From contig NZ_WHNP01000030.1 of assembly GCF_009362735.1 (NCBI RefSeq), positions 1-64,000 on the forward strand: a DNA stretch of 64,000 nt, given 5' to 3'. Below are positions 1 through 9,065 of the stretch, piece by piece. Under the pieces are notes generated by a model. The model made no database searches, had not been told where the DNA came from, and worked only from the letters and a program-made list of their open reading frames with translations. This DNA is from Paraburkholderia franconis. Lineage in GTDB: Bacteria > Pseudomonadota > Gammaproteobacteria > Burkholderiales > Burkholderiaceae. Numbering within the stretch: position 1 is the stretch's first letter; each line of letters opens with the position of its first letter. Both the position numbers and the translations under genes were made by a program.

Positions 1-1
1 G

Positions 2-136
2 GTCGGTCGGATCCGGCAGACGGTGTATCGCGGCATCAAGCGGGTCGACCAGCACTTCAAGCTGACAATGGTCGCGAGCAATCTCACGCGCATGGCGCGA
101 ATAATGGGCGCGGGGCATACCGGAGCGGTGCAATGA
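2..136 (+). pseudogene. C-terminal end of a DDE transposase (partial at window edge)
   Basis: The frame open from base 2 ends at TGA 134-136. It encodes a C-terminus containing KRVDQHFKLTMVASNLTRMA, which resembles the last helix region of IS5/IS1182-type DDE transposases that ends just after the catalytic domain. Only 44 residues are inside the window, so I cannot tell whether the element is intact to the left. No terminal inverted repeat was identified after the stop. The family name is a recollection from the tail motif and is tentative. Confidence 0.55.
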
Positions 137-306
137 GCCGCCGATGCGCGCGGCCCGCGAGGCCTGGCATCCCCGCGCAGGCGCGTTGCCTGCGCAAACT
201 GATCGGCGCATCCGGATTTCAGTTGGAAATTGCACACGAAACACTCCTGATCATCGCTTCGGTCCTCATGACGAGGTGCTTTTCAACAACCTGCTAGGAG
301 ACATAT

Positions 307-1614
307 GTGAGTTCCCACAGCCCAGCCACCTACGTGGAAAGCGCGGACACGTCCGCTTTTACGAAAGCGACGTGGCGCCTACTACCGTTCCTCTTTGTCT
401 GTTACCTGTTCGCCTATCTCGACCGCATCAACGTCGCATTCGCCAAGTTGCAAATGCTTAGCGACCTTGGCTTCAGCGAGGCGGTCTACGGATTTGGTGC
501 AAGCGTCTTTTTTGTTGGTTATCTGCTCTTCGAAGTTCCAAGCAATCTGCTGCTTTTGAGCGTCGGTCCGCGGCGCTGGATTGCGCGAATCATGGTCACA
601 TGGGGTCTAATCTCTGCCGCAATGATGTTCGTCAAAACGCCGACGATGTTCTACGTCATGCGGTTTCTTCTGGGCGTCGCGGAAGCGGGCTTCTTTCCGG
701 CCATTGTGCTCTACCTGACGTACTGGTTCCCTGCATCACGGCGCTCAAAAGTTACCGCGCTTTTCCTTACTGGCATCCCAATGTCTGGCGTCATTGGCGG
801 CCCGCTCTCCGGCTGGATTATGACGGCGTTCAATGGTGCGCACGGATTTGCCGGCTGGCAATGGCTGTTTCTGGTCGAAGGCGTGCCGACTGCACTTCTA
901 GGTGTCGCTGCGTTTTTCTATCTCGATGACAAGGTGCGCGACGCAACGTGGCTGAACGAAGAGCAGAAGGATTTGATTGAGCAGAAGCTCAGAGAAGAGT
1001 CGGCGCCGAGCGCATTGCATTCGCTGAAGGACGGTCTGGTCAGCCCGAAGGTGCTTCTGGTCAGCGCCATCTACTTCTTCTATACGATGGGTTTGTATGG
1101 TGTCAGCTTCTGGCTTCCAACTCTGATTAAATCGAGCGGGGTGTCGGATGCGTTCCATGTGGGGTTGCTAACTGCGGTTCCTTACGCAGCTGGCGCGCTT
1201 GCGATGGTGCTCGTGAGTCACAACTCGGACCGAACCGGCGAACGTCGCTGGCATCTGATTATCCCGGGACTCGTCGGTGCATTTGGCCTCGCGATGAGCG
1301 TATGGTTCTCGGGCTCGCCCCTGGCGGCGATGATTGCGTTGACGGTGGGCACAATGGGCGTGATGACCACCATCTCGCAGTTCTGGGTAATTCCTCCCGC
1401 CTTCCTCGGCGGTGCAGCTGCCGCCGCAGGGTTGGCACTCGCCAACTCGGTCGGCAGCATTTCTGGCGTTGTCAGCCCCTCCCTGATTGGTGTCATCAAG
1501 CAGGCATCCGGCTCGGCAGGTGCTGGGGTGCTGGCGCTTGCAGTGAGCCTCGTCATCGGCGGACTTCTTGTCCTCTTTGTTCCCGCCACTCTCGTGAACA
1601 ATCGTCGTCGATAG
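307..1614 (+). CDS. MFS transporter, anion:cation symporter (ACS) type
   Basis: This 435-residue protein has about 12 hydrophobic segments. The first is followed by the LDRINVAFA motif typical of ACS-family carriers such as those for tartrate, glucarate or phthalate. The GEAGFFPAIVLYLTYWFP-like stretch near residues 120-140 is another hallmark. The start is GTG at 307, supported by TAGGAG at 294-299; the nearby ATG at 305 runs straight into a stop. A terminator follows the gene. It probably imports an organic anion with protons across the inner membrane. The next gene downstream is a broken LysR regulator, so a controlling gene may have been lost. The substrate cannot be read from sequence. 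Confidence 0.9.
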   Translation: MSSHSPATYVESADTSAFTKATWRLLPFLFVCYLFAYLDRINVAFAKLQMLSDLGFSEAVYGFGASVFFVGYLLFEVPSNLLLLSVGPRRWIARIMVTWGLISAAMMFVKTPTMFYVMRFLLGVAEAGFFPAIVLYLTYWFPASRRSKVTALFLTGIPMSGVIGGPLSGWIMTAFNGAHGFAGWQWLFLVEGVPTALLGVAAFFYLDDKVRDATWLNEEQKDLIEQKLREESAPSALHSLKDGLVSPKVLLVSAIYFFYTMGLYGVSFWLPTLIKSSGVSDAFHVGLLTAVPYAAGALAMVLVSHNSDRTGERRWHLIIPGLVGAFGLAMSVWFSGSPLAAMIALTVGTMGVMTTISQFWVIPPAFLGGAAAAAGLALANSVGSISGVVSPSLIGVIKQASGSAGAGVLALAVSLVIGGLLVLFVPATLVNNRRR

Positions 1615-1637
1615 CGTCATCGCTTCTCTGAGGTCAA

Positions 1638-1675
1638 AAGCCGGCAAGGGCAAATACCTGTGCCGGCTTCTTTGT
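1638..1675 (+). terminator. Rho-independent terminator after the MFS gene
   Basis: The arms AAGCCGGCA (1638-1646) and TGCCGGCTT (1661-1669) pair perfectly and are followed by a T-rich run. The site lies 24 bases past the MFS stop codon. Confidence 0.75.
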
Positions 1676-2019
1676 TATCAAGCCCGTCGGAAGAGTTCTC
1701 GTCAGGCGCAGTCAAACAAGCTATGCGTGAGCACTACCTCGCGTGGAAGGAGCAGGATGGTGTGGCCATGGCTGCACGTGCGAGCATGGAAATCGGGGTC
1801 GTGCCGGTTTATACGGCGCTCGAAGGCCTCACGGACGGCAGCTTGCTTCGTGTTCTTCCCGAGTACACTTTGCAGAAGATGAACACCTACGCGCTTCATC
1901 CTTCGCGAAGGTACATCGACGCACGAATTCGAACGTGGATTTAGTTTCTGCGGCAATTCATGCCAACGGTTATTGCTCGAGACTTCCATCTTCTTGAAGA
2001 GTATTCGGCTTCACATTAA
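1660..2019 (+). pseudogene. LysR-family regulator, C-terminal relic with in-frame stop
   Basis: The translation contains IGVVPVYTALEGLTDGSLLR, a leucine-rich VLPEY strand and the string YALHPSRRYIDARIRTWI. Together these match the end of the LysR substrate-binding domain, where the family shows 'GIGxxPxY ... LxxxLPxY ... YALYPxRRxxxxKxRxFIDFL'. A TAG at 1942-1944 interrupts the reading exactly where the family continues. The same frame then reads FLRQFMPTVIARD up to a stop at 2017-2019. No helix-turn-helix or N-terminal half precedes it. I interpret it as a degenerate tail of a LysR gene that may once have controlled the adjacent MFS carrier. Confidence 0.65.
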
Positions 2020-2558
2020 CACCTCGTTGCGATTCAGAAATTCTCGTGACCCAATTTCTTCACAGGTGTCCCATCTGCCGCATTTAACCGAACGAGAACA
2101 GAGCAGAGCACCCCTGTCGTGCGAACAGTGGGTGTCAATTCCCTCCTGTCCATCGACCGCCCTGTATAAATCCGCAACTGCCATCGTTATCCCACTTACG
2201 GCAACCGAAACGTCCAAAGTCTCTGCAGTGGCAAAAATCTGTCCGCCTGGGAGGCAAGTCGAGCACTCGTTATGGTCAGAGATTGAGCATGCGGTGTGTC
2301 TGCCGTGAACACTCTGAGCCGTGTCTTGAGAGAGGGCCTCCACGATGCGTTACCTCCCGACACGCGGCAAGCGTTCGCATTGCGTACCGTTCGGTACAAC
2401 GTCCTTACCGAAACGTTCACCGGTATCCAACTTTGCCGTGTTGCGTTCATGCACGCCACACAACGATACCGCGGCGGCCTTGGTCCGGATGGTGACACCC
2501 CGAGCGAATCTTCGTCGGCATGGTCGTTGCGTCTAATGAGGCCAGACAGGAGATAGAC
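2020..2558. other. Gene-free stretch with one perfect palindrome
   Basis: No reading frame here looks coding. The one distinct element is GTACCGTTCGGTAC at 2384-2397 (6-bp arms, 2-bp centre), the shape of a TetR-type operator. No TetR gene is visible nearby. Confidence 0.4.
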
Positions 2559-2822
2559 ATGACGAACGCATTTCCAGATACGGCCCAATCAAAGTCGATA
2601 CGCACAGTTGCCATTGTCGCCGTCGCCACGTTTGCGCTTATACCAGTATGCGGCGTCGGTATTGCTGCGTTTTCTGGGCTACTGCCTGCATCAGATGGGG
2701 TAGCTGTCGCGGTGACTGCGACGCCGATAGTTGACATGCAAGTCGACCTCTGGCGAATCGGGCCGATTACACGCATCCGTCCGGCGTCAGACGATGGGGA
2801 ACCTGATGTCTCGGTCGAGTAG
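2559..2822 (+). CDS. Small putative membrane protein, unknown function
   Basis: The 87-residue product begins at ATG 2559, 6 bases after the ribosome-binding sequence AGGAG (2548-2552 region). Residues of about 14-38 form one hydrophobic segment (TVAIVAVATFALIPVCGVGI), followed by a polar C-terminal tail of about 45 residues. I recognise no domain. The strong ribosome-binding site and the membrane segment favour a real gene, but the opposite strand is also open and nothing in the neighbourhood helps assign a role. Confidence 0.4.
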   Translation: MTNAFPDTAQSKSIRTVAIVAVATFALIPVCGVGIAAFSGLLPASDGVAVAVTATPIVDMQVDLWRIGPITRIRPASDDGEPDVSVE

Positions 2823-3298
2823 CGTGCGTAAGCCATCGCGACGGAAACGGCGGCAGTATGTTGGCAGGCTTAGGTCCAACGGGACATCAGTCACGTTATC
2901 TCTTCGTGGGACACTTCCAGAAAACTCTGCCATCGAAAATGCGCCTGTTCTTCGTGCAACAGGAAACAACTTCAGCTTGTCTTCAGGCCATCAGCCTATA
3001 ACGACTAATGCGAAATGCATTTAACTGCCGGAATTCGAGCCTACTCGTTGGTACTAGGCTGGCCGAACAGTTCGCAATTCGCTCGTGCGGCGCGCATCGG
3101 AAACGCTGATGTCGCGCAACACAAATCGACGCGGTGCGAAGACAGCAATTCGCACGGTGCGTGCAGTTGAGGAATACCTCTGGCCAACCTCTTGAGCCAC
3201 TGCTGCCGGCATCGCGTTGACCGCTGTGCGCACCTCTTTGCGCCGTCCACACGGTCCGGCCCCTCCCGTAGAACACGTTTTGCAATTAGGAGGTCCCC
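2823..3298. other. Gene-free stretch upstream of the Tat-exported protein gene
   Basis: Short frames occur on both strands but none has a convincing start, codon pattern or recognisable sequence. It ends with the strong ribosome-binding site AGGAGGT (about 3288-3294) of the next gene. Confidence 0.4.
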
Positions 3299-4108
3299 AT
3301 GAAAGACGCGCGTTCTCTCCTTTTCTCCCGTCGTGGCTGGCTCAAGACCGCTGGCGGGATTGCGGCCGGTGCAGCTGTCGGCAGCCTGGGTCTGTTACCA
3401 CGTGAAGCAACGGCTGCGACCATCTACCCGATTGACAGTTGGCTGAAAGCACAAGGGCAGTTTTTCGGGCAACTCCCGCCCGCGGCAAATTACGCCGACT
3501 GGTTTTCGCGCCTCGCGACGTTACACAATGCGCCAACGCCACCGATTCTCCTCGCTACGGTCGATTATGCGGGCTTGGCGAATCAATTCTTCAATTTCGG
3601 CACGACAATTGACTATCAGAATAGCCAGGCAATCGTGCAACCACTTACCGACGGCAGCGGCAATGTCTCGGTGCACGTGCTGCTTTACACGCACAACGCG
3701 AACACGTGGGTGATTCAGCTGACGGGCGTCGTTAATGGGCAACTCCCGCCCGACTTCAATACTCAATTGTCGACCAATCCCGAACTGTTCGGCGTTCGTC
3801 CCGTTACCGGCGCGTCACTTTCCGGGGCGTGTCTAGGGGATTCATTCCTCGACCTCACGTACGTCACGACTCCGGGCAACCTCTGGGTCGACTTGCTCGC
3901 GGCTAACCTGCAACGCGTAGGCTTCCGGTCGCAAGCAACAGGGCCGCTAACGAAGTATTACTCAGCTCAATATGGGGTGCCTGAGGGAACGCTCGGTCGA
4001 TGCGCTGTCAGCCAGACAGGGCTTCTCGCAATCTCGACTAATTCAAACAGCCGCGTCGCTTTGGATGCGTTCCCTGCGGAGTCGGTCGACTTGCATCCGC
4101 TCGGGTAG
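3299..4108 (+). CDS. Tat-exported hypothetical protein
   Basis: This 269-residue protein starts at ATG 3299 behind AGGAGGT. Residues 10-40 form a Tat-like signal: SRRGWLKTAGG followed by an alanine/glycine-rich hydrophobic core and a likely cut near ATAATI. The twin arginine in S-R-R-x-W-L-K implies folding in the cytoplasm before export, often because a cofactor is bound. The mature part has no motif I know. It repeats the short string GQLPP twice (near residues 57 and 147), and it has few charged and many beta-branched residues, consistent with a beta-rich fold. It stands alone between gene-free regions, so its role is unknown. Confidence 0.75.
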   Translation: MKDARSLLFSRRGWLKTAGGIAAGAAVGSLGLLPREATAATIYPIDSWLKAQGQFFGQLPPAANYADWFSRLATLHNAPTPPILLATVDYAGLANQFFNFGTTIDYQNSQAIVQPLTDGSGNVSVHVLLYTHNANTWVIQLTGVVNGQLPPDFNTQLSTNPELFGVRPVTGASLSGACLGDSFLDLTYVTTPGNLWVDLLAANLQRVGFRSQATGPLTKYYSAQYGVPEGTLGRCAVSQTGLLAISTNSNSRVALDAFPAESVDLHPLG

Positions 4109-4363
4109 TGGTGACGAAACGTGGGCGGTAAGCAATGCGTCCAGGGCGGCATCCTGGAAATACAGCCTGTCGCGCGCGGCGACCGCTCGCTCGGTCTCAG
4201 CCGTATGTTGAAAGCAGCCAGTACATCACTGGTCACAGTCACGGTTCGGTGTCGGGCGGAGGCGGTGACTCCGACGGCACTGAGCCCCTAACCGCCGGGA
4301 TGGAAAAAGATTGACATCCAACGCGTCCGTGTCAGGACCCATCTTTGGATTAGGAGATACATC

Positions 4364-4657
4364 GTGGCAACTTACATCAGCCTGTGGAACTTTACGGACC
4401 AGGGCATCCGTGCAGTGAAGGACACCACGAGCCGAGCCGGCATAGTAAAAGAGATAGCACAGAAAGCCGGCGTGACTGTGAAGGACATTTACTGGACCTT
4501 GGGAACCTACGACGGCGTCGTCATTTTTGAGGCCCCAAACGAAGAAGCACTCGCCGCTGTTGGACTGGCGGTCGGTGCGATGGGAAACGTGCGGACGCAG
4601 ACCGTGCGCGCGTTTTCGTTTGACGAGATAAAGAGGGTCCTTAGCAAATTGCCTTGA
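4364..4657 (+). CDS. GYD-domain protein
   Basis: The 97-residue product starts with GTG 4364 after TAGGAG (4351-4356). It matches the small GYD family of ferredoxin-like-fold proteins: an N-terminal strand (YISLWNFTDQGI), a helix, then WTLGTYDGVVIFEAPNEEA, which contains the family's G-x-Y-D signature, and a second alpha/beta repeat ending near the C-terminus. The length is typical. The family has no established reaction. In this window it sits directly upstream of a frameshifted methyltransferase, which may be chance. Confidence 0.85.
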   Translation: MATYISLWNFTDQGIRAVKDTTSRAGIVKEIAQKAGVTVKDIYWTLGTYDGVVIFEAPNEEALAAVGLAVGAMGNVRTQTVRAFSFDEIKRVLSKLP

Positions 4658-4802
4658 GCGCAATATCGGCGGCAGGGTCCGCTCCGCGGTAGTGGCATTG
4701 CGAAGCAGGTTGGTAACCTGCCGGTCGTCAAGGGAAGCGCGCCATGCACTACCTGGACTCCGATGGCGCTCGCTCGTAAGCAATGGAAGGGTGAGACGTG
4801 AA

Positions 4803-5614
4803 ATGGAAGAAGATGCCTTTACTGCGTTCGAACGCCGAGGCTGGGAGCAGCTTGCCCAACCGTATCACTCTTACTACGCCGATTTGACAACGCAGTCTAA
4901 TGACGCATTGCTGGACATCTTGGAAGTCGGGCCCGACACGCGCTTTCTTGATATTGCGACAGGGCCAGGGTATGTGGCTGCAGCAGCGTTCGCCCGAGGT
5001 GCCGACGCGGTCGGTGTAGATATCGCGGCAGCGATGGTCGAACAGGCGAGTCGTCTCAATCCCTGGCTCACTTTCAAAGTGGGCAACGCAGAGGACCTGC
5101 CGTTTCCGGGGGCGAGCTTTGATGCGGTCGGCATCAATTTCGGCATGTTCCATTTCTCGCACCCGGAAAAAGCGCCGCTCGAGGCATACAGGGTTCTGCG
5201 CTCGGGTGGCCGGATTGGATTCACGGTCTGGGCGAGCCGCGACAAGGCCGTTGCGCTAGACATGGTACTTAGGGCAATCGAAACTCATGGCAAAACGGAC
5301 ATTGGTCTGCCCGAGGGGACGCCGTTTTTCCGATTCAGTGACGAGCAGGAATGCATGCGCGTACTGCGGGAAGCGGGATTCACGGAGCCAAAAGTCCAGA
5401 CCGTGAATCAGACCTGGGCCATCCCGCACCGGAAACCCCTTTTCATGCACTGATGCGTGGCGGCGTTCGGGTCGCCGCAATCCTCAAGGCGCAAACACCA
5501 GAGGCGCTGACTCTTATCGAGAAGGCTGTTGCTGATAGAGCGGCCGCGTATAAGGATGAAAGAGGAGTTCGAGTACCCATGCCCGCTGTGCTGGCGTGTG
5601 CGAGAAAGCTCTAG
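4803..5614 (+). pseudogene. SAM-dependent methyltransferase, frameshifted near its 3' end
   Basis: The first frame starts at ATG 4803 and encodes a class I methyltransferase. The SAM motif is FLDIATGPGYVA near residue 47, followed by VGVDIAAAMVEQA, the acidic-loop region GNAEDLPFPG, and FRVLRSGGRIGFT-type motif III. The frame ends early at 5453 in HRKPLFMH. The overlapping frame from about 5420 to 5614 supplies the expected family ending: ETPFHAL..GGVR.AAILKAQTPEAL and VPMPAVLACARK. A one-base loss (or equivalent) in the C- and T-rich stretch around 5421-5441 therefore splits the gene. It is either a pseudogene or a sequencing error. Confidence 0.75.
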
Positions 5615-5689
5615 GCACGAAACCTTCGAATTGCCACTTCTCATTTAGGCAACAAATTGCTTTTCGACATTTATGCATCGCACCGGCGC

Positions 5690-5931
5690 CGGGCCGGACC
5701 GGGCCTGGCCGAGGTCAATCATCGCTTGGCCAATCAGGACCGCCGAATTCATCAGGAAGTCTGGGAAGGCGAAATATCCCATGCAGACGCGATGCGTCTG
5801 CATCGCGATGACCATCAAATCCGTCGCGAAGAACATCTGATGGCAAGCAAGAATAGTGGCGATATATGCGGCAGGAGAAGCGTGTGCTCAACCAACAAGA
5901 GAAACTGGTTAGCCGACAAATCGGCCAGTAA
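5690..5931 (+). pseudogene. Frameshifted short helical protein relic (Burkholderiales small-protein type)
   Basis: In one frame (about 5690-5865) the product reads GLAEVNHRLANQDRRIHQEV, then a gap, then MRLHRDDHQIRREEHLMAS: charged, helical repeats. The matching end of this protein type is found in the next frame from 5866: RQEKRVLNQQEKLVSRQIGQ, stop TAA 5929-5931. The join at about 5861-5866 requires a frameshift. Such proteins normally begin with a signal peptide, and none precedes this piece, so the 5' end is probably lost too. I know the family only as small exported proteins of unknown function. Confidence 0.5.
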
Positions 5932-6012
5932 CGCCGACATTGTCAGCGCCGCGTGGTGCTACCGTTGCGGCGCTGTCAACAGTCTCAAGTTATCTGGCTT
6001 CTGGAATATGTG

Positions 6013-6231
6013 ATGAAGTCCGAAAGCGCCCGTTCGCTACGGGACCAAGTGCAAGAGTGGCTCGCTCCTGAAACGGCCGACCTGGTTCGCGTAATCAACT
6101 ATGGCCGACTGCGCCGGGGGGCGCGTTATTCCTTTGTCGAGGTATAGTCGCAGACGGACGTGCGCTCGATGTATTTCTTCCGACTTACCGACGGCTGCTG
6201 GCATGTATACCCGCCCGGTGTTCCCAAGGAC
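6013..6231 (+). pseudogene. Small hypothetical gene interrupted by a nonsense codon
   Basis: From ATG 6013 the frame encodes SARSLRDQVQEWLAPETADL, then VRVINYGRLRRGARYSFVEV, and stops at TAG 6145-6147. The same frame continues as SQTDVRSMYFFRLTDGCWHV and YPP. That is the expected continuation of a small Burkholderia-type protein with a conserved FFRxxDGxWxVxPP ending. No function is known to me. The continuation stays open into the following livK-like gene, which begins at its own ATG (6463). Confidence 0.4.
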
Positions 6232-6462
6232 GCAACACCGCTCATCGAAACGCTCCGCTACGCAACGCAATTTGCCATCAGATGGACGGAAGCCCTCTTT
6301 ACTCTTTTACCTCGGTTGCAGACCGTCGGTCTGCCCTCGGGACTGTTTCCGCATCCACTCCAAATTCGTCAGTCGACCGGGGCTTTCGTACTTTCGATAG
6401 GTTGCTCAAGAGGCAAAGCGCGGTTAGTCTTGGCACTCACCGGTCCAATCCTCGGAGACTAC

Positions 6463-7584
6463 ATGCGCCGCCTGAATACAACAATGGCCGTCCTTGCAGC
6501 CGTCGGCTTCATCGCAACCGCCGATGCACAAACGGTCGTCACAATCGGTCACTCTGCCCCACTCACGGGCCCGCAGGCGCCGAACGGCAAAGACAACGAA
6601 AACGGCGCTCGCCTGGCTATCGATGAACTCAATAAAAGCGGTGTTACGGTTGCGGGCCAGAAGGTAACGTTCAAACTTGATTCCGAAGACGACCAGGCAG
6701 ACCCCAAGGTTGGCGTCCAAGTCGCACAGAAACTCGTTGACAGCGGCGTGATTGCTGTCTTGGGCCCGTACAATTCGGGCGTGGCTATTCCGGCATCCCG
6801 CGTGTACAACACCAGCGGGGTACCGATGCTGCCGGTGGCGTCCAATCCGGCGCTGACCAAGCAAGGCTTCAAGAACATCTTCCGTATCGGCGCGAGTGAC
6901 GAGCAGTTAGGCGGGACGATGGGCCAGTTTGCTGCCAAGACGTTGAAGGCCAAGACCGCCGCGGTTATCGACGACCGCACGGCTTATGGGCAAGGGGTGG
7001 CCGAGCAGTTCGTGAAAGAGGCGAAGGCAAACGGAATCCAAATCGTCGACCAGCAGTTCACGAACTCGTCGGCGACTGATTTTCTGGGCATTCTCACGAG
7101 CATCAAGTCCAAGAATCCGGATGTCATCTTCTTCGGCGGCTACGCTTCGCAGGGCGCGCCGATGGCGAAGCAGATGAAAGCACGGGGACTTCGTGCGAAG
7201 CTGCTCGGTGGCGACGGCATCTGCTCAGCCGATATGGGCAAGGTGGCGGGCGATGCGGCGTCCATCGTGTACTGCGCACAAGGCGGTATTTCGCTCGATA
7301 AGACACCAGCCGGCCGCGAGTTCTTGAAGAAGTACAAAGCCGCGTACAACACGGACACGCAAGTGTATGGGGTCAGCTACTATGACGGCGTGAAGCTGTT
7401 GGCCGATGCGATGGTCAAAGCTGGAACCACGACCGACAAGGCAAAGCTTATCGCCCAGTTGGCCAAGACCAACTACAAGGGTGTGGCAGGCACCTACACC
7501 TTCGATGAATACGGCGACCTGAAGGGCGCACCCACGACCGTATATGTCATCAAAAACGGCCTTCCGGTGCCGTACGGCCGGTGA
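6463..7584 (+). CDS. Branched-chain amino acid ABC transporter substrate-binding protein (LivK-like)
   Basis: This 373-residue protein starts at ATG 6463 after GGAGA (6454-6458). The frame is open further upstream, but a typical Sec signal (MRRLNTTMAVLAAVGFIATADA) begins here. The mature sequence has the LivJ/LivK periplasmic-binding fold: VTIGHSAPLTGPQAPNGKDN at its start, then VGVQVAQKLVDSGV, AVLGPYNSGVAIPAS, and DDRTAYGQGVAEQFVKEAK in the first lobe. It would capture an amino acid or related ligand for an ABC importer. No LivH/M/G/F genes are adjacent, so it is an orphan that must use a transporter encoded elsewhere. A strong terminator follows. Confidence 0.88.
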   Translation: MRRLNTTMAVLAAVGFIATADAQTVVTIGHSAPLTGPQAPNGKDNENGARLAIDELNKSGVTVAGQKVTFKLDSEDDQADPKVGVQVAQKLVDSGVIAVLGPYNSGVAIPASRVYNTSGVPMLPVASNPALTKQGFKNIFRIGASDEQLGGTMGQFAAKTLKAKTAAVIDDRTAYGQGVAEQFVKEAKANGIQIVDQQFTNSSATDFLGILTSIKSKNPDVIFFGGYASQGAPMAKQMKARGLRAKLLGGDGICSADMGKVAGDAASIVYCAQGGISLDKTPAGREFLKKYKAAYNTDTQVYGVSYYDGVKLLADAMVKAGTTTDKAKLIAQLAKTNYKGVAGTYTFDEYGDLKGAPTTVYVIKNGLPVPYGR

Positions 7585-7665
7585 CGTCAAAAGGAATTGT
7601 GGAGGAGCACGACCCGCTGACTTACTGTTTCCTCATTCGATAACCGACTCCTTGCAGTACCTTGT

Positions 7666-7704
7666 AGCGCGGAACGCCGTGACCTGGCATTCCGCGCTTT
7701 TTTT
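7666..7704 (+). terminator. Rho-independent terminator after the livK-like gene
   Basis: Arms AGCGCGGAA (7666-7674) and TTCCGCGCT (7690-7698) pair perfectly. The pairing extends inward with GCC/GGC, and seven T residues follow. The rest of 7585-7937 shows nothing convincing. Confidence 0.85.
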
Positions 7705-7937
7705 ATAGATGCCTCGCGCGGATGTGCGACATCGATACTGGCTACTCGTCACAGTTTCCAAAACTTCGAACTCCGCAAGCAACCTCGTCGCGCTGCACAT
7801 CGAGATAGTCGACACCTCGTGAGCTTGTTCCATCGAGGCAAGAAATGATGACCGACTATGAGAATGTTTTCACGCGAACGCGGTGCGCGCTCATAGGGAA
7901 CGACATGCTCGGAGCTCGCTTCCGACAATTCCTGTAA

Positions 7938-9065
7938 TCAGGCAAGCCGATATACCTTTCTCGCCGTGCCTCGAAACAACGCGTCCCGCTCCGATTCACT
8001 CGCATGCACTGTGAGCCGCTTAAACGCGTTCCATCCATTGCTGAACGGATATGAGCCCTTGTCGACCGGGAAGTTGCTCTCAAACATGCAACGGTCAGCG
8101 CCGAAGGTTTCGATGCATGTGAGCATCCAGGGTTTCCATGCCTCGGCCAGTTGCGCGGAGGACGGAGGGCGCTCGCCTTTCTCGAAGTCGAACCCGTTGA
8201 CGCGCATGCCTAAGCCGCCGACTTTCACGTACACGTTAGGTAACTGGGCAAGTTCACGCATCGAACTCGACCAAGTGTCGAACACTTCCTTGCGTTTGTC
8301 CTCGTAGCTTGCGATGCGTACGACACCACCGCAGTGGTTGATAATGACTGGTGTGTCTGGATTGGACTTTGCCAAATCGAACAGTTCAGGCAGCTGCGGG
8401 AAGAACAGCCACGCGTCGTAGGACAGTCCGAGAGGAGCGAGTTGCGCGACGCCCGCGCGGTACTGGGAGTCAAGCAACAGACCGCGTGGCCCGGCGGACA
8501 GCGGGTTCATCAGGCTTTGGTCAGCGTCCCAGGTAACCAGGTGCCTTACGCCGCGAAAGCGGTCATCGCCGACCTTCAGTTCGGCTTCGAGCACGTCGCG
8601 CACCGCCGCTCCGCGACGCAGGTCTGCATACCCCACCATTCCTTTCCCGACCTGCGGTTTTTCGGCCTGCAACAGCTTTGTGACATTGGCGACGTATTCA
8701 ATCTCCCCAACCGGGCGCAGTTCTACTGGCCCATCCTTCCGGTAACGTGTCAGCGCCTGCATGAAGACCGACGCCGTAATATTGTGGCCTGAGCGAGCAT
8801 CCTGCAGATATTCATCAAGCAAGTAGGTCCAGCCCGGGCGCTCATAAAAATGATGGTGTGCATCAATGATGGGCAAGTCCGGCTCAAGCGCCGCTTCGGT
8901 GCCGGACGCAAGCCAATCCGCTCGAACCGGAAGGTAATTGCTGCTTGTGCTCATGGTGTGCTTCTCCTCTGCAAACGCTCGCCCTTGACTAAGCGCTGGA
9001 ACCATCATTGATGCTGCTGCCGCACGAAGTAGTCTTCGACGCTGCGAAGAGTAGCCGGTGTTCAT
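7938..9065 (-). CDS. Amidohydrolase-family (TIM-barrel) hydrolase with possible export signal
   Basis: The 375-residue frame holds an amidohydrolase-2 domain. It has IIDAHHHFYERPGW near residue 69 (metal-binding HxH), INHCGG (third histidine) and FESNFPVDKG (the acidic catalytic/metal residue near the C-terminus). Related enzymes hydrolyse lactones or decarboxylate aromatic-type acids. The first 37 residues (RRRLLRAAAAS then a hydrophobic run) look like a Tat-type leader. An internal ATG at 8954 also has a good ribosome-binding site (GAGGAGA), so a cytoplasmic form is possible. The gene overlaps the MFS stop by 4 bases (ATGA) and is the last gene of the IclR-linked operon. Confidence 0.85.
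   Translation of the reverse strand: MNTGYSSQRRRLLRAAAASMMVPALSQGRAFAEEKHTMSTSSNYLPVRADWLASGTEAALEPDLPIIDAHHHFYERPGWTYLLDEYLQDARSGHNITASVFMQALTRYRKDGPVELRPVGEIEYVANVTKLLQAEKPQVGKGMVGYADLRRGAAVRDVLEAELKVGDDRFRGVRHLVTWDADQSLMNPLSAGPRGLLLDSQYRAGVAQLAPLGLSYDAWLFFPQLPELFDLAKSNPDTPVIINHCGGVVRIASYEDKRKEVFDTWSSSMRELAQLPNVYVKVGGLGMRVNGFDFEKGERPPSSAQLAEAWKPWMLTCIETFGADRCMFESNFPVDKGSYPFSNGWNAFKRLTVHASESERDALFRGTARKVYRLA

Noticed and set aside
2011..2588. Minus-strand frames around the palindrome as a TetR gene
   Set aside because: No helix-turn-helix sequence of the TetR type could be read in any minus-strand frame.
4130..4220. Minus-strand fragment with helical sequence (ERAVAARDRLYFQDAALDAL) that might be a gene remnant
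   Set aside because: Too short, no start and no family match that I can name; left unannotated.
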